Source: Cinnamomum chago (Eukaryota > Streptophyta > Magnoliopsida > Laurales > Lauraceae). Taken from it: 64,000 nt of DNA. Both the position numbers and the translations under genes were made by a program. The notes under the pieces were generated by a model that saw nothing but the letters and a program-made list of their open reading frames with translations, did no database searches and had not been told where the DNA came from. The stretch spans positions 33,083,501 to 33,147,500 of the forward strand of contig CP142455.1 of NCBI GenBank assembly GCA_038049695.1, written 5' to 3'. Shown piece by piece: positions 34,372 through 47,399 of this stretch (within the stretch, counting starts at the first letter, position 1; each line of letters begins with the position of its first letter).

Positions 34372-36891
34372 TGTTGACACAAAAAATGTCACTTTGCCTC
34401 TTCAACATCAAGAAGTCACATGAAGCCGCATCTTGCTACAAACAGGCAATGCTGCTTCAAGAATCAGATCTTGTCAGAATCAAACAAAAACTGCAAGATC
34501 CTCCAAGACAGCCAAAAGAGAGGTTCACATGAAGTTTCGGGCCATTCCAACATCATTTGGCCCAACTTCACTCCTACGACAGCTGAACAGGGGCTCTTAG
34601 CGGCGACGGCGTCGAAGACATCAAAACTTCAGTTAGAGCCTGAGGATGGTCTCAAAATACCTCCAAAAGGCTCCATGTCAAATTTCAAGTCAAACCGACA
34701 ACGTTTGACCCTCCATCAACCCTTGAACAACAAAGTCAAGCCTCTCGGCGGTGAGAACCACCGAGGCCATCACTCATCAAACGGAGCACATGGGCGGCTT
34801 TAACATGCTTCAAAATGGGTGCAAGTCAAATTTTAGGTCATTCCGACAACGTTTGACCAGACTTTGACGTTTCGAAACAAAATCAAGGCTACCGGCGGCG
34901 GAGTACCCTAGGACCATGACATCCAAAACGGAGCCAATGGATTATCTCAAGATGACTCCAATAGGCTCCCTGTCAAATTTTAGGTCAATCGGGCATCGGC
35001 TGACCGTACATCAAAGCACGAAATCTTCCTCGCGGTGAAACCAAGCCTAGCAGCGACAGAACTCCAAACGGCTTCAAAACTCAAGAAAAAGCCCATGGTT
35101 GGTCCTATCTACTGCTCAGGAGGCTTCACCTCCAATTTCAGGTCATTCCGACATCGTTTGACCTAGTTTCGACTCTTGACAAAAAATCGGCAACTCTGCC
35201 TGGCAAGGTCCTCGGCTTTTCCGAAAAATAGGAAACTTTGTGATCTGGTTTTGCACGACTTCTCATCGGGTTTTCTTCAGGAGAATCAAGCCAAAAAATG
35301 AGGAAAAATGCCAAGAAAAATACAGGAGAAAAAAAGAAACAAAAAGCTCGAAAAACGGCTGACGAAATGGCGACCAAAGGGGACCAAACCCCATGGTCGC
35401 CGGCGACCTTGGACAATGGTCTCTGGCGACCATGGAAGTCCGGGTCGCCGGATTTCTGCTGGAAGGCCCATTTTCCGATCCTTTTCGCGTTTCGGGAATT
35501 CCAGTCCCTATGATTTCCGGAAAATCTGATTTTTGATGCTCGGAATCGACTGATCTCCGTCTACATCTCGGATCCGCCGCCAAGAGCATGAAATCATCAT
35601 TGATCGCTCCAAGATCACCAACCGGCTGACCAGAAAAGTACACTTTCTGTTCGACCGATCGAGAAATCGACAAGACAGATGGTACTGGCCCGCTGTTAGC
35701 AATCTATGTCTGAAGTTGCATGATCATCTGACATCAATCAACATGAAGATCCATCGTCGATCATTGCAAGAAGAATTCCAAAAGACGTGGCACGGCCCGC
35801 GACTCTTCAAATCCCCGGCGACCACTTAATGCTGTTAATTGACCAAACTAAATGCGGTCATTAACTCATTATTTTGGACGGCCCAATCGTAAGCAAGGAA
35901 ATGGGAGTTACAAGTCAAAGTCATCATGGCATTAAAGCTATGAAACTCCTCTCATCATGGAGATTAAAGGCGATTAAATGCCCACCATTCTCCATCGGCC
36001 AATCAGATTCAAGGAAAAAAGAGTTACAATATCAAGAAATAAAAACTTGTAACTCCTCCCATCATGAAGCTTTAAAGCCATTAATGCTCATAAACCCTCC
36101 TAAATGGCTACCAAAGGCCTATAAATAGAAGAGCATTCTAAGAAGAACAAAATAAGAAAAATCAGCCAGAAAGATCGTCCAAAATTCCCAGAAGCTCTGC
36201 TACTCTGAAGAAACTCTGCTGCAACAAACACCACAAGGTGATTGAAGCCCCTTGGGGGGCATTCCCCCCCAAGGCAAAGCCTTCTCTTCTCCTATTCAAC
36301 ATGGCCTAGACGTGGCTTTTCAGCCCGTCTCTTCATTTTTTTTATAGGATATATGGCCTTCCCTTGGTCTTTATCCTCTAAAAAAACTGAAGTCCAAGCC
36401 AACCCAAATGAATCGAAGCATCGCATGTTCTCATCTGAAGGACGATGGCGAAGTCCATACATGACTTGCGACCGTCGATCTGAACGAGTCCCCGTAATCT
36501 CCTGAGAAGTTAGACTCCTTTTCTTGCATTTTTGTTGTATTTTGTATTTCTTAAAGAGACAAAAAATTCACAATTCTTGTCTTTCATTTTGATGAGATTT
36601 GTAAATCGCCTTCTAGGGCACAAAATCGCCTCTCACGGCATTCAAAAGAACCTTGTCTCTTTTCTTAAATATATGTGCAATGGAAAGTTAGAAAAAAGAT
36701 TGATTTCCTTTCTACTTGCGAAGGTGGATCTCCGGATCACCATTTCTAAATTCCAAGTAGAATAGAAAATCAGGCATACCCGTAGAAAAAAATGTTGATA
36801 CCCGCCTTTCTCTCCCCTCCTTCCCTCCATTCGGCCTTTTCGGTGACCCCGGGGACGGATGGGGGAGGAACGGAAGGAATCGGGTCCATCA
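34372..36891 (+). repeat. 5' LTR of the Tat-like element
   Basis: The 2520-bp LTR has about five degenerate units of roughly 150 bp at 34518-35165, each with a form of GTCAAATTTTAGGTCATTCC and GTTTGACC. A TATA box is at 36120-36127, and short GCCGTGAAAGGCGATTT-type units (reversed here) lie at 36600-36645. A reversed solo copy is at 55532-59922. Confidence 0.88.
36120..36127 (+). promoter_or_regulatory. TATA box of the Tat-like 5' LTR
   Basis: GGCCTATAAATAGAAGAG is followed by an A-rich leader. The same site in the 3' LTR is 48903-48910 (CCTATAAATAGGAG). Confidence 0.75.
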
Positions 36892-36894
36892 AGT

Positions 36895-36913
36895 TGGCAC
36901 ACCCGGTGGGACT
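36895..36913 (+). other. Probable primer binding site of the Tat-like element
   Basis: TGGCACACCCGGTGGGACT begins 3 bp after the LTR. Its position and TGG start fit a tRNA primer site, but the tRNA was not identified. Confidence 0.5.
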
Positions 36914-36989
36914 CCGTTCATTTGAGAACGCGATGCGTGAATTCCTAGGCTCCTTTTTAGTTGGTGGCCTATGTTGGATCTTGTATATA

Positions 36990-37800
36990 AAAAAAAACAT
37001 GAGATGGGATTTTTGGAAAATTTCTACCTTTAAACTTATTTCCATTCTTTCTCATTTAAAAAAAAACAAAAGAAATTTGATTTCTCATTTTTGGTTTCAA
37101 TTTTGAGAAACTTTGATCCTCTCATTTTTGAACTTGATAGCTCACAGAAATGTTCGCTGCTATTGTTCTTATCGGGGAATGGGCCATCTTTTCTTTTTGA
37201 TGAGTCCGATAGGGATTTCCAAAAAAACTCCTTAAAAAAATTTTCTTTTTTTTTTTTGGAATCAAATTTGAGAAAGTTTGGTCCCCTCCTTTACGGATTT
37301 AGTGCTCGCAAGAATGTTTGAGCCCTTATTCGGATTGGGACACCGTTCGTTCTCTTTGATGAATCCATTTAAAAAAAAATCAAAAAAATTTCAAAACCCA
37401 CTAGGGTTGCACCAATTGCGTTCTTTGACCAAAGTGGATCTAAGAAAAGCCTTGTCCAGAGTGTGGAGGCAGCTAGACTGTTCGAGGCAAGGGACCTCCA
37501 AATGGGTTCATTAAGTAATCCTACCCTTACATGGGGGCTGATCTATCTACTAAGGTTTCATAAGACCGAATTGAAAACCTTTGTGTTTCTTTAAAAAAAA
37601 AAAACTTTCTATAAAATAAGTTGTCATTTTTGGGTTTACATCTGAGAAATCTTGGTTCCTTCCCTTTCGGATAAAAGCTCGCGGAAATCGCTTGTAGCTT
37701 GCGTTCGGATTGGAATACCAGTTGCTCTCTTTTATGAATCCGATTTTGACCTTTCAAAAAAATCCCATCTCGTGTCCATTCCAAGGATGCAATTTGCAAC
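36990..37800 (+). repeat. Degenerate repeats in the leader of the Tat-like element
   Basis: Three related blocks at about 37084-37240, 37254-37380 and 37626-37770 share the order TTTGAGAAA.TTTGGT, then GCTCGC or GCTCAC, then TTCTCTTT.ATGA.TCC and a run of A. The segments between are less similar. They lie upstream of gag and are probably not translated. Confidence 0.6.
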
Positions 37801-38159
37801 ATTTGTGCCTAGCGGTGCTAGTACGCCCTTTTGGGTCTACTGTATTCGTGACCGACACATTTGTATCCCCAACCTTATATCATTTTACCTCGAGTGAGCC
37901 TCGCTTCTCGGTAATTTGAATTAAGGTCTACAATTGCTTCTAGCAGTTACTGAAATGCTCGCTCTGAGCCTCCTATACTTGCGTTCAGAACAATTGTATC
38001 CTCTATGACTTTTTGCTTTCTTCACCTCGCTTGGAATGGGCCATGTTCCCTTGACCGATTTGAAAAGACAAAACCATAGTTCTTTCCCATTTATGATCAC
38101 TGTTTTCTTGTGATTACTAATGGACGTGGTCTTGTTTGAGAAGTTTTCCAAAACTAACA

Positions 38160-38990
38160 ATGGCAGCTTCTTTAACCATCACTTTTGATGAGAACAAGTA
38201 CCAGCTCATGCTCCAGGAGAAGCAGAACAAGCGCACTCATAAGCACCTTGTTAGCAGCCGAAGCATTACCTCCCTCGGCAAATCTCAGAACACTGGTCGA
38301 CCTCTACTCCCCGGACTATCATCTTCGGGTCGCTGGGACCGTTCCCACTTCCCGTAGAGGAAACCGCATCTGCTAAGAAGCAAAAGATCGCCTCACAACG
38401 TATCACTGCCATGACACCAAGGGCGAACACAAAGAAGCCTGAAGCCCGCGGCAACCCCACGAAACCTTAACCTACAAAGAACCAGGTATACACTAAGACT
38501 TGGTCCCCGAGACCTTCACCAAAACAAAGGAGGTCCCGAGCATCTGCAAAGCTAGCATACCTGGCCCCTATAAAAGAAAATTGGTTCAATCCTCTTGCAT
38601 ACATGAAGGAGGAGAAACTAGTCTATTGCCTGACAAAGAAGTCAACCCATCATGAGCCGGCTTGCTCCTACAAGCCAAAAATCAAATCATACATTATAAG
38701 GCCGCTACAGGAACCTGCCAAGGCCTGCACTCCTGCAGTTCGACCCTTTATCTCAACGGGGGCCGAACCCGCAAGATTCAAAGCTTCGCTACGACAGTCG
38801 AAGGACCGGGTCCAAATCCTGTCTATGCCCAGCTTCAAAGAAGATAGGCTTGGTTGCTGCGCTCGAGGGAGTATATCCTTCATTGTTAAAGCCCAGCCAG
38901 AGCTGACAGAAGCTCAAATTACCCGTCGTATACGTCGCCGCATGTCGTATCGACAAAAGAGACTAGAGAAGCAAAGGACCTAGCATCCTA
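38160..38990 (+). other. Upstream coding remnants before gag
   Basis: A frame opens with MAASLTITFDENKYQLML at 38160 and shifts near 38270. Another of 126 codons at 38603-38983 contains EAQITRRIRRRMSYRQKRLEK. Codon-like composition differs from the leader, so these may be remnants of an extra open reading frame before gag, as some Tat-group elements have. No domain was recognised. Confidence 0.4.
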
Positions 38991-39262
38991 TCCTCCAAGT
39001 CTCCCAAAAATGGGTCGAAAAAGAAAGACCCGATCAAATTGCTACTGTCCATATGGTTGGCAAAACCAGAAGACGTTAGAACTCAGCAACTAAACTTCAT
39101 GTCCGACGACCGGTGACTCGCAGGGTCTCCCGAACATGAAGACATCTGGAAGAATCTTCTACTCCTTCAAGCTAAGGACAACGGAGTAATCCTTCCTCAA
39201 GATCTTCAAGAATGAGCCCCAGCTCAGTCACCAGGACGATCTCCTCGTTCTAATCATGGGGG

Positions 39263-40553
39263 ATGAACGTCTTGGCTACAAACTCTGAGCCACCTTGCAA
39301 TCCTCCTCCTGATGAAACGACCGCACACATCCAGCAATTGGAGCAAGGTCAGCAGTGGATTGAGGCTCTGATGGAAAATCTTCTTCTCGCTTTTCAGCGT
39401 CAAGAAAACAACCAACCTTCTCTAGATAACGAGGAAAATGCAGAAAACAATGAGTCATGCGCCCTTACCAAAAAGGACGTTGACGGTATCCTTGCCAAAG
39501 CAAGAGAAGAGGATACACTAAAGGAGCATGGGATCAAGCCACTATATCTCTTATGGATGGACTTGGTCCCGTTTCCAGCAAAATTCAAGCAACCTACCCT
39601 CCAAACATATATGGGGAAAGGTTCAGTCAGACAACACGTCATTCACTTCAATATCCTGACGGAAGCCTTCACAGATCAAGATGCCCTCAAGATCTGTCTC
39701 TTTGCAAGTACCCTAAAAGGTACGGCCTTCGATTGGTATTCTACTCTGCCGGAGGACTCCATTCAAAATTGGGCCATGCTAGAGACATGCTTCCTGACCC
39801 ACTTCAAAGGTGAGGATTATCCTGTTACTATGGCACAACTCTGCAGCCTAAAATAGGGAGTGAATGAGTTAACATACGACTTCATTCATAAGTGGAAGGC
39901 GATGGCATACAAATGCTCCGATGTGTTGCCACAAGCGTCGCTGGTTGACATCTGCCGTAACAACATGAGAGCAAGGATCCGCTCTATGATTATCGGCAAC
40001 AAATCAAAGAACCTGGGAGAACTCCTAAAAGCTTCCATGGAGGCTAAAACGATGATCAAAGACCTCAACAGTCAGCAGTCATCAAAGAAAGAGTCGACTA
40101 CCATTACGACATCAAAGCAAAGAAAAATGAGGTTCTTAATGTGCAAACCAAGTCAGCTCCTCAGCAGCCAAAGAAAGCTGAAAATAAAGCTGCAGGTAAG
40201 AAACCTGAACTCTCTGATGCCTTTAGAGAACGAGTAGAGAAAAAATACCCGTTCGATGAAGATGTTGAAGAAATCTTTGAAGCTCTCGTAGAAAATGGTA
40301 AATTAACCTTACCTGAGCCCAAAAGACCGGGAGATGTTGGCAAAACCAATGATCCTCTGTATTGTCCCTACCACCAAATGATCTTGCATCCTCTTAATCA
40401 ATGCTTTGTTGTGAGAGAAAAAATCAACGAGATGTGGAAAAATGAGGTCATCACCTTTGACAAAAACTATGGATCTGCTTCCGTCAACATGGTGTCGTAT
40501 GGACAAACTTTCGAGTCACTAAAGAAGAAGACCACTACTTCCTTCAAGGTGAT
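39263..40553 (+). pseudogene. Gypsy gag, decayed and cut by a solo LTR
   Basis: The first frame (39263-39856) has the retrotransposon Gag core, including QTYMGKGSVRQHVIHF and CLFASTLKGTAFDWYSTL. It stops at TAG (39854-39856) exactly where family members usually have Gln, and the same frame resumes at 39860 with NELTYDFIHKWKAMAYKC, so this is one nonsense change, consistent with CAG to TAG. A frameshift near 40140-40230 leads into 40141-40608, with VEKKYPFDEDVEEIFEAL and a Cys/His segment YCPYHQMILHPLNQC that looks like the unusual knuckle of Tat-type Gag. The frame is then broken by the solo LTR at 40554. The product would form virus-like particles if intact. Confidence 0.75.
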
Positions 40554-42609
40554 TGTGAGAACCCGACCCCTAATCTCTTGGATTAGTGTTGTTTTATTTG
40601 TGGATTAGTTCTTTTAGTGGGATTAGTAGTTGTTGGGTTGAGTTTGTGAGCTAGAATGAGTTTTCTTCTAGTTTTGGGCTTTTGAGTGCTTTGGTAGCTT
40701 GTGGGGCCTTTTGGGGGTTCCCTTTTCGGCTTTGCATTTACTTGTGAGATTTTCCCGATTTGTTTCGTATTGTGTTTTTGGCCCATTGCATTCATCTTGA
40801 GGAATCCTACAACTTTCATGTTGATCCCATATCCATTTGAGAACCCAAAAACCGATTTCTTGGCCTTGAGGGCAAAACAGTCTTTTCACACCAAATCTGT
40901 CCATTAATTTCGAAAATTTCAGAATTTGGCAAAATTAGACTTTTTGGAAAGTAGATTTTTCGCTGATGAATTTTGTCTTCTTCGTCGTTTTCATCCGGGG
41001 CCCAGAAACTTGTGTTTTTCCTTTGAGAAGTTTAAGTGAGGTGGGGCCCACACCCACCCCTTTATAAAATGGGTTCCTTCTCCTTCCTCTTCATCCTTTT
41101 CCCTGCAACGGTTCCAGCAAGAGCTGGAACCACTCCTCTCTCAGCCACTCTCTCTCTCTCCTCTTTCCCTTGGCTTCTCTTGATTGTAAATGGAGATTTG
41201 ATCTCCTCATCATCTTCCATACCTTCCAAGCTTTCCAAAGATGTTATTTTCATGGATTTTGAGCAAAGGCAACTTCTCTTTTCAAGCTCTTCTTCTTGGT
41301 TCAAGGCTTTAAAGGTTAGCATTTGGTTTCTTTCTTTTAATCTTTGTTTTCCCAAACCATTTGGAGTATTTTTATCTTCCATTCATGGATTTTCATTGAG
41401 GTTTGCAATGGATTGGATTTTCTAGGGTTTTCATGGGAAAATTTGGGGGTTTTGGTGGGTTTGGAGCTAGAGACTTCTTTGAGGCTTTTGTGGAGTGATT
41501 TGTGCATCTTCTTAACCCAAGGCAAGTGGATGAATGGATTGTTTTGCTTATTAACATGTTTTGTGATAAAAATCTTGATTTCATTGATGGTTTTGGTAAT
41601 TTTAATAGTTGTTTTTGATATGATAAATATTGATTATGAGATGTGCTTATTGATGAGTTATTCTTTCTTGTTAAGCTCTTGAAAGTGCATGCATCCTATT
41701 GTCAAGAATTTCAAATGGTTTCACATGAATGAGTTTTCTCCACTTTGAGTTTTATTGTGGATGGAATAGATGGAAAGGATGGAAATGGAGGAACTTGAAA
41801 TGAGGAGCTCTTTAGCTCATTCTAATACCTTGGAAACATGTATTAAGTATCCTTGTATCTAGTTCTATGTGATTGATTATATGTTGGAAAGAAAGGAAAG
41901 AAAAATGAAGAAAATCCAAGTCCCGGACCTGCACTGCGCCCAGGACCGATCGATCGGACGTGCAGACCGATCGATCGGTCTGTTAGTAACTGTAAGGGTT
42001 TCTGGACCGATCGATCGGGCCCTGTGTAGAAATTTCGACCGATCGATCGGTGGACTCAGTTTGAGTCCGGTGGATTTTGAGAATTTTATTTTTTCCTTAG
42101 AGCTAGGTGGGACCTTGGCTACCCTTTTTGGACTAATTGGACTATGGGTGAGATGTCTTGTGCCGACGCTTCTCACGGTTAGTTTAGTGGCATCGAAGTT
42201 CAATCCGTTTCAATCTCGAACGGGATGGAATGACGCGATAACTCCTTTATATCCAAATATAAGTCTTTTGCCTTGGTTATCGCGAATTCCATTCCTTTCG
42301 ATGACTGAATAGGTTGGTCGATGTTTCCGAATTAACGTCATGCCTAGGATGGACCGTCTATAACCTTGATTTTTCCTAGTATGAAATCTAGTACTACCCA
42401 CAAGCTCATTTTAAGTTGTGAAAATAGTAAAAGTGCATAAGGAGCCCGGAATGTCTTCAAACTCAAGGAGTACCAAGTAATTATCATAATCGACATACGG
42501 GACCCCTATTCACTTAAGTAGATCTTGCAATCAATATTTTTCCCGAAATGGTATAGTGCATTATATTTCCTCATTTCCCGAGATTTGCATCACATGATAT
42601 GAAATGAAA

Positions 42610-42950
42610 GTGTGCCCTTGAGCACCCCGTTTTACTCGTTTATTTATTGTACTTGATTTACTTGTTTCCCCGAAAGCATTGGAGTTACTTTAGTAACAGT
42701 TATTGTCCCGAAATGTATTGCCCGATATGATATGACAGTGTGCCCTTGAGCACCCCGTTTTACTCGTTTATTTATTGTACTTGATTTACTTGTTTCCCCG
42801 AAAGCATTGGAGTTACTTTAGTAACAGTTATTGTCCCGAAATGTATTGCCCGATATGATATGACAGTGTGCCCGTGAGCACCCCCGTTTACCCGTTTATT
42901 TACGTGCCCTTGAGCACCCCCGTTTACCCGTTTATTTACTGTACTTGATT
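42610..42950 (+). repeat. 128-bp tandem duplication in solo LTR copy B
   Basis: Units 42610-42737 and 42738-42865 are nearly identical, starting GTGTGCCCTTGAGCACC. They are followed by a shortened third start and a repeat of about 37 bp (GTGCCCTTGAGCACCCCC). Copy A has a single unit here (about 25970), so the expansion is specific to copy B. Confidence 0.85.
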
Positions 42951-43419
42951 ACTTGATATGTCTCGATTGGTTTTATCCTATGAGTCGGCATCACTAAGCT
43001 TGGATACCTTGCCAGTCTGATCCACTGACTTGGAAATCCCTCTCCCGTCCCGCCAGCTGCAGTTTGGATCCCGATACCCGGTTATTGCCGTGGTCCCGTC
43101 CCGATACCCGGTTCGCTACCGTGGTCCCGTTCCCGTATATTTATTATTGTATATATGATTTACGTTGAGTCTCCTCACCTTGTGTGACTGAGACCAACGT
43201 CCCGCTCTTGTCACTTCGGTGATAGAGGACTTAGCTTCTTGTGATTGCCATCTTGCCAGTTCCCGATTCCTTGGACACCCGACATGGTTTATATTGCTTA
43301 CTCGTCTTCAGTTAAATGATTCATTGCTTTTATGAAAGTTGTTATTTAGATAAGTGTTAATGCTCTCTATTGTAAATCCAGTCACTATTATATTGTTTTA
43401 TGTCCTTTGCACACGTACA

Positions 43420-44060
43420 TGTTTTACAGGAATGCCGGTTGGGCGAATACCCGTGCTTTTACATATGTTTCAAACGATAAATGATTTTGCTAGATTTATA
43501 TGATTTCACATGTTTTAAAGGAATACCCGAATTGTTAAATATCCGTGCTTTGTTTTAAATGACATTTGACTGGTGAGATTCCCATGTTTATACATGCTTT
43601 AAATGATTACCCGATTTCTAAATATCCATGCTTTGAAATATGTTTCAGATGACATTTGTTTGCAAGATCCCTACGTTTATACCTGTTTTTAAATGAATAC
43701 CCGAATTGTTAAAAACCCATGCTTTGAAATAGGTTTTCAAATGACACTTGTTTTGCCAGATTCCTAGGTTTATACCTATTTTACATGATAACCGATTTAT
43801 TAAATATCCGTATTTCTACATAGGTCTCAAATGGACATTGGTTTTGCTAGACTGTTATGGATACCTGATTTGTTGTATACTTGTGTTTTACTTGAGTTTC
43901 AAATGAACGTTTGTTTTGTCAAACCACTATATTTATACATGTTTAGACGAATACCCGATGGTCAAATATCTATGATTATAGATGATGTAAATGAATACAT
44001 GTTTTATTAGATGTTCATGTTTTACCCGTGCTTGAAATGAATACAAGTTTTACCCGAGAT
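43420..44060 (+). repeat. Degenerate 80-90-bp array in solo LTR copy B
   Basis: Repeated units carry AATACCCGA, TTGTTAAATATCC and TGTTTTAAATGA, collinear with 26620-27260 of copy A. Confidence 0.7.
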
Positions 44061-44691
44061 TCCCGACTTTGCACCCGTTTAATTATATGCAGTACTTGAT
44101 CGATTAGCATGATTTATTATATGTTTTACTCTTTAGTATATTTGTGATCTTTTCATCCACCTGCCAGACCGTCGTGTCTGACCCACTACTTTTGGTACTC
44201 AGGTTCAGATTTCTTCGCCCCGAGTCGAGTGCTTTTGTTGGCTGTAGAGCCATGCTTTGCAGGTTAGTTTGTCGGCTATGTCATGTAGACATTGAGCTTG
44301 ACATCGGAGCTACGTCACATTTGGGTAGTAGTTTATAGCTTATTGTTGTATGGCTTTTATTAGCCTTTTCTTGGGATTCTTAATTAATGTACATTGATAA
44401 TTGTAACTTGAATATATTTGGGAATGTAATATCCTGTTACTGTCAGCTCTGTAAATTATTGTGATGGTTGCTCCAGTCTGATATGATTCTTGATATAATA
44501 GCTATGGGCTAAAGGTTGAGTGCGACGCGGAATCCGATGGCCACGGACTTCGGGTCGCAACGCCACAAATGCTTCCGCAAAATATTCAGAATGTGTTGTC
44601 TTCACACACGCGGATCTTGGGAGAAAAATACATTTATTCTTAATCCCAATTCCCGCCCCCGAGGTTTCTGTTTCGGGGGCGTGACAGTGAT

Positions 44692-46010
44692 AAAAATGAC
44701 CTAGACGTCCCAAGAGTTGGTTCCTTATCCAACACCAGACGGACGACCTATATGGGTGCATCCCGATGTCATTGAAAATGAAAATTGGGAGATCGTCAAA
44801 ACAAAGTCTACCTCTCAACAGCAAAGGCAGGCCAAGAGATAACTCCGCAAGCTCAAATAGTGGGAGAAAGCTCAACCAAAGCAAGAAGTCCCTGAAAAGG
44901 CAGAGACCTCTTCCACTGCTTCGCTGGGGGCAACGGAAGAATCCAAGCTTCAAAGGTGGTAAGAAAATTCACCCTTGGTGATTTCATGCCACCTCAATTC
45001 AAAGATGAAACTACGCAGGGGGCATCATATTCTTGCAATTTGGTAATTGGATTCTCCATGGATGGATACGAGTCCAGTGACATCGCCAGTGACACCGATG
45101 AGTGGGAGGAATCCCTTGAAACTGGAGAATACCTCTCCGACGAAGAATGGATTCCCGAATCTCATCTTATGTCAGTAATCTGGTATAACCCATATCAGCA
45201 ACAAGGATCCTGGTTTGATGATGAAGAAAACCAAGAGGCTGTTCAAGAAAATGTTGTTGACTCAGCACCCTTCAACGCCCCAGTGGAACCCAATCGTGTT
45301 GAACAAGGGGCAGACGAAAAAGAAGATTTGGCTCCCATGCCTGATCTTGAAGAGTATGCGAGGGTCTTACAACGCCTTGCCTTAGAACAAGAGCAAGATC
45401 TTCGCAATCAAAACACGAAATCGGAAGTCCCTGAAAATCAACAGGTACCTCCTCCTTCAATTCCGAAAATGAAGAAAACTGTTGGATAGAAGATCCTCTC
45501 ACATTCGATGATGAGCCCGACTCCCAACAGTCCACTCTGGGTGGATCTCCTATCAGGTCAACTTGCAACGCGATAGTTCAGGATGATAGCGCCTCTGAAG
45601 CATCATCTACCGAAGACACGTACTCTCCGGCTACACCTGATAGTATATCTTCCGGAGCTACATTTTCTCAGGTGACTTCCACTGAGATAACACTTTCTCA
45701 GCCTTCGTCCCCTGAAACTATGACATCACAACTCACAGCTCTTCCGACTGATCATCCTGAAGAAACTTTAGCCGATGGAGACCTGGTCAATTGGTCCCAG
45801 ATACCTGACTTCATAGGAGACGTCTGGACCGACAAATTACTCAATAAAGGAAAAAAGTTGCTAGACGCTATTCAGGACTTGTTCCCGAAAAATGCTCCAT
45901 GTAACGCAATCACTAAGGATGGTGACTCTGCCGCAGACACATCTTCAGCAAATGAGAAGGATCAACCCTTGGATCCCAAGGATGATCTTCCAAATAAAGA
46001 CCCTTCTTAA
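44692..46010 (+). pseudogene. Gag-to-protease linker of the Tat-like element, decayed
   Basis: This region continues the reading interrupted by the solo LTR. Frames at 44956-45489 and 45672-46010 are acidic and rich in Glu, Asp and Ser (for example MDGYESSDIASDTDEWEESL), without a known domain. A shift separates them at about 45485. Such acidic linkers between Gag and protease occur in large Gypsy elements. Confidence 0.55.
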
Positions 46011-46175
46011 GAAGCTCTAGAAGTTGGTAGAGGTACCCGTTCTGGCCGGGATTACCACAAAAATTACAACCAATCTTCTTCTTCTTATGTAAATCCTTAG
46101 GGAAAAGATGTTGTAAATGCCCCAAGTGGCAACAATAATGAGCATGCAGGCCCGAAGGAGGCTTTCAAGTACGAC

Positions 46176-47190
46176 TTGATTGAGCACTTCAAACACATAC
46201 TTGCACGACTGCACATCCTTGATTTATTACGAAAGTCTCCACACACTCGTGATAATCTCATTTCAGAGCTGCAAAGACTGAACGCTGATGTCGGCAAACA
46301 TGCCCCACAAGTCCTACAAATTGAAATGGACTATAGGGTCAAAAAATCAAATACTTCCTCAAAGGGAGAAAAGAAGAAAACCGAGCGATCGGGCATTGAA
46401 TACCTTTCGGTACAGAAAGCAGCAAGTGCAACCATCGCCTTTTGTAAGGATGACCTCTTGCCAGGCAAGATAAAGCACAAGCGACCCCTGTACTTCACAG
46501 GGTACATCAAAGAAATGCCGATACACATAGTCTTGATCGACCTAGGTTCTACACTCAACCTCATCTCTACTTCGGCACTTAAAGAGCTGGGCATCCCACC
46601 TAGCAAGCTGAGTCACACGTCTGTATCCATCTTTGGATATGATGGGACCGCTCAAAGGCCTATCGACAAAATTGGGTTCAAGTTGTAAATCCACTGTGTA
46701 TGCAATAAGAACCCCCTCATGCTACAACATTCCTCTTGGACGCCCCTGGATACACGAGAATGGTGTCGTCCCTTCAACTATACATCAATGCATCAAGTTC
46801 GTCAGCAACGACGGCTCGATACATCGAGTGTTTGCAGACAAGAAACCCTTCAAAGGTAAAGAAATCCACTTTGCAAATGCTCAGATGTACAAAGATGAAG
46901 AAGAAGGAAATGAGGAAGAAACAACGCCCTTCGCTAAAAATCTCCAGAAAGATAAAGGCAAGGCTCCTCAGCAATCATCAGGAGAAAACAAACCTTCCTG
47001 CAAATTCGAAGAGAGATCCATCTCCCTTCGTTGTCTCTTGCAAATCTTCAAAGCCTTTGGTCATAACAACCAAAGCAAAGAAGATAAAGCAAAAGTCTGG
47101 GGGGAAGCTTGTTGTCTCTTTCGTGTCTATCGTACAAGACATGGATTTGGAGTCAGAGCCAGAAGACGACATACCGTCAAGCCAAGTTGA
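46176..47190 (+). pseudogene. Gypsy aspartic protease region, frameshifted
   Basis: The first frame (46176-46688) contains HIVLIDLGSTLNLISTSALK, the retropepsin-like active-site loop, here DLGS where the usual motif is D-S/T-G-S/A; the middle residue is changed, so activity is doubtful. After a frameshift near 46680 the next frame (46633-47190) carries YNIPLGRPWIHENGVVPSTI, the conserved end of plant Gypsy proteases, followed by HQCIKFV. Upstream sequence has an HILDLLRKSPHTRDNLI-like helical part. In an intact element this enzyme would cut the Gag-Pol chain. Confidence 0.75.
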
Positions 47191-47399
47191 CACTCATCAA
47201 GTTCAGCCTGCTCTACCTCCAATAGAGAGACCTGCTGATATAGAAGATCCTACGTCTGCTTCCTTCGTTGTTCCAGCAACTTCAGCCGAAGAGAAGCCAA
47301 TCTTCTTCCACAGAACAAAAGCTTCTTCATCAAATTCCATGCTTGAACCTTTCCAAAACGAAGGTATGCCTCAACTATTTTTATATAGTCCTATGGCAT

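Larger units (their letters stand above)
40554..44686 (+). mobile_element. 4.1-kb solo LTR (Gypsy-type, copy B)
   Basis: The 4133-bp unit starts TGTGAGAACCCG and ends CGGGGGCGTGACA. The duplication GTGAT (40549-40553, 44687-44691) is perfect and lies within the gag of the Tat-like element. It is collinear with copy A at 23721-27901 but differs in array lengths. A TATA-like CTTTATAAAATGGG is at 41060. Confidence 0.85.

Noticed and set aside
23721..44686. The two 4-kb units as the two LTRs of one element with interior 27902-40553
   Set aside because: Each unit has its own perfect and different target duplication (ATAAC and GTGAT), and the second lies inside the gag of another element.
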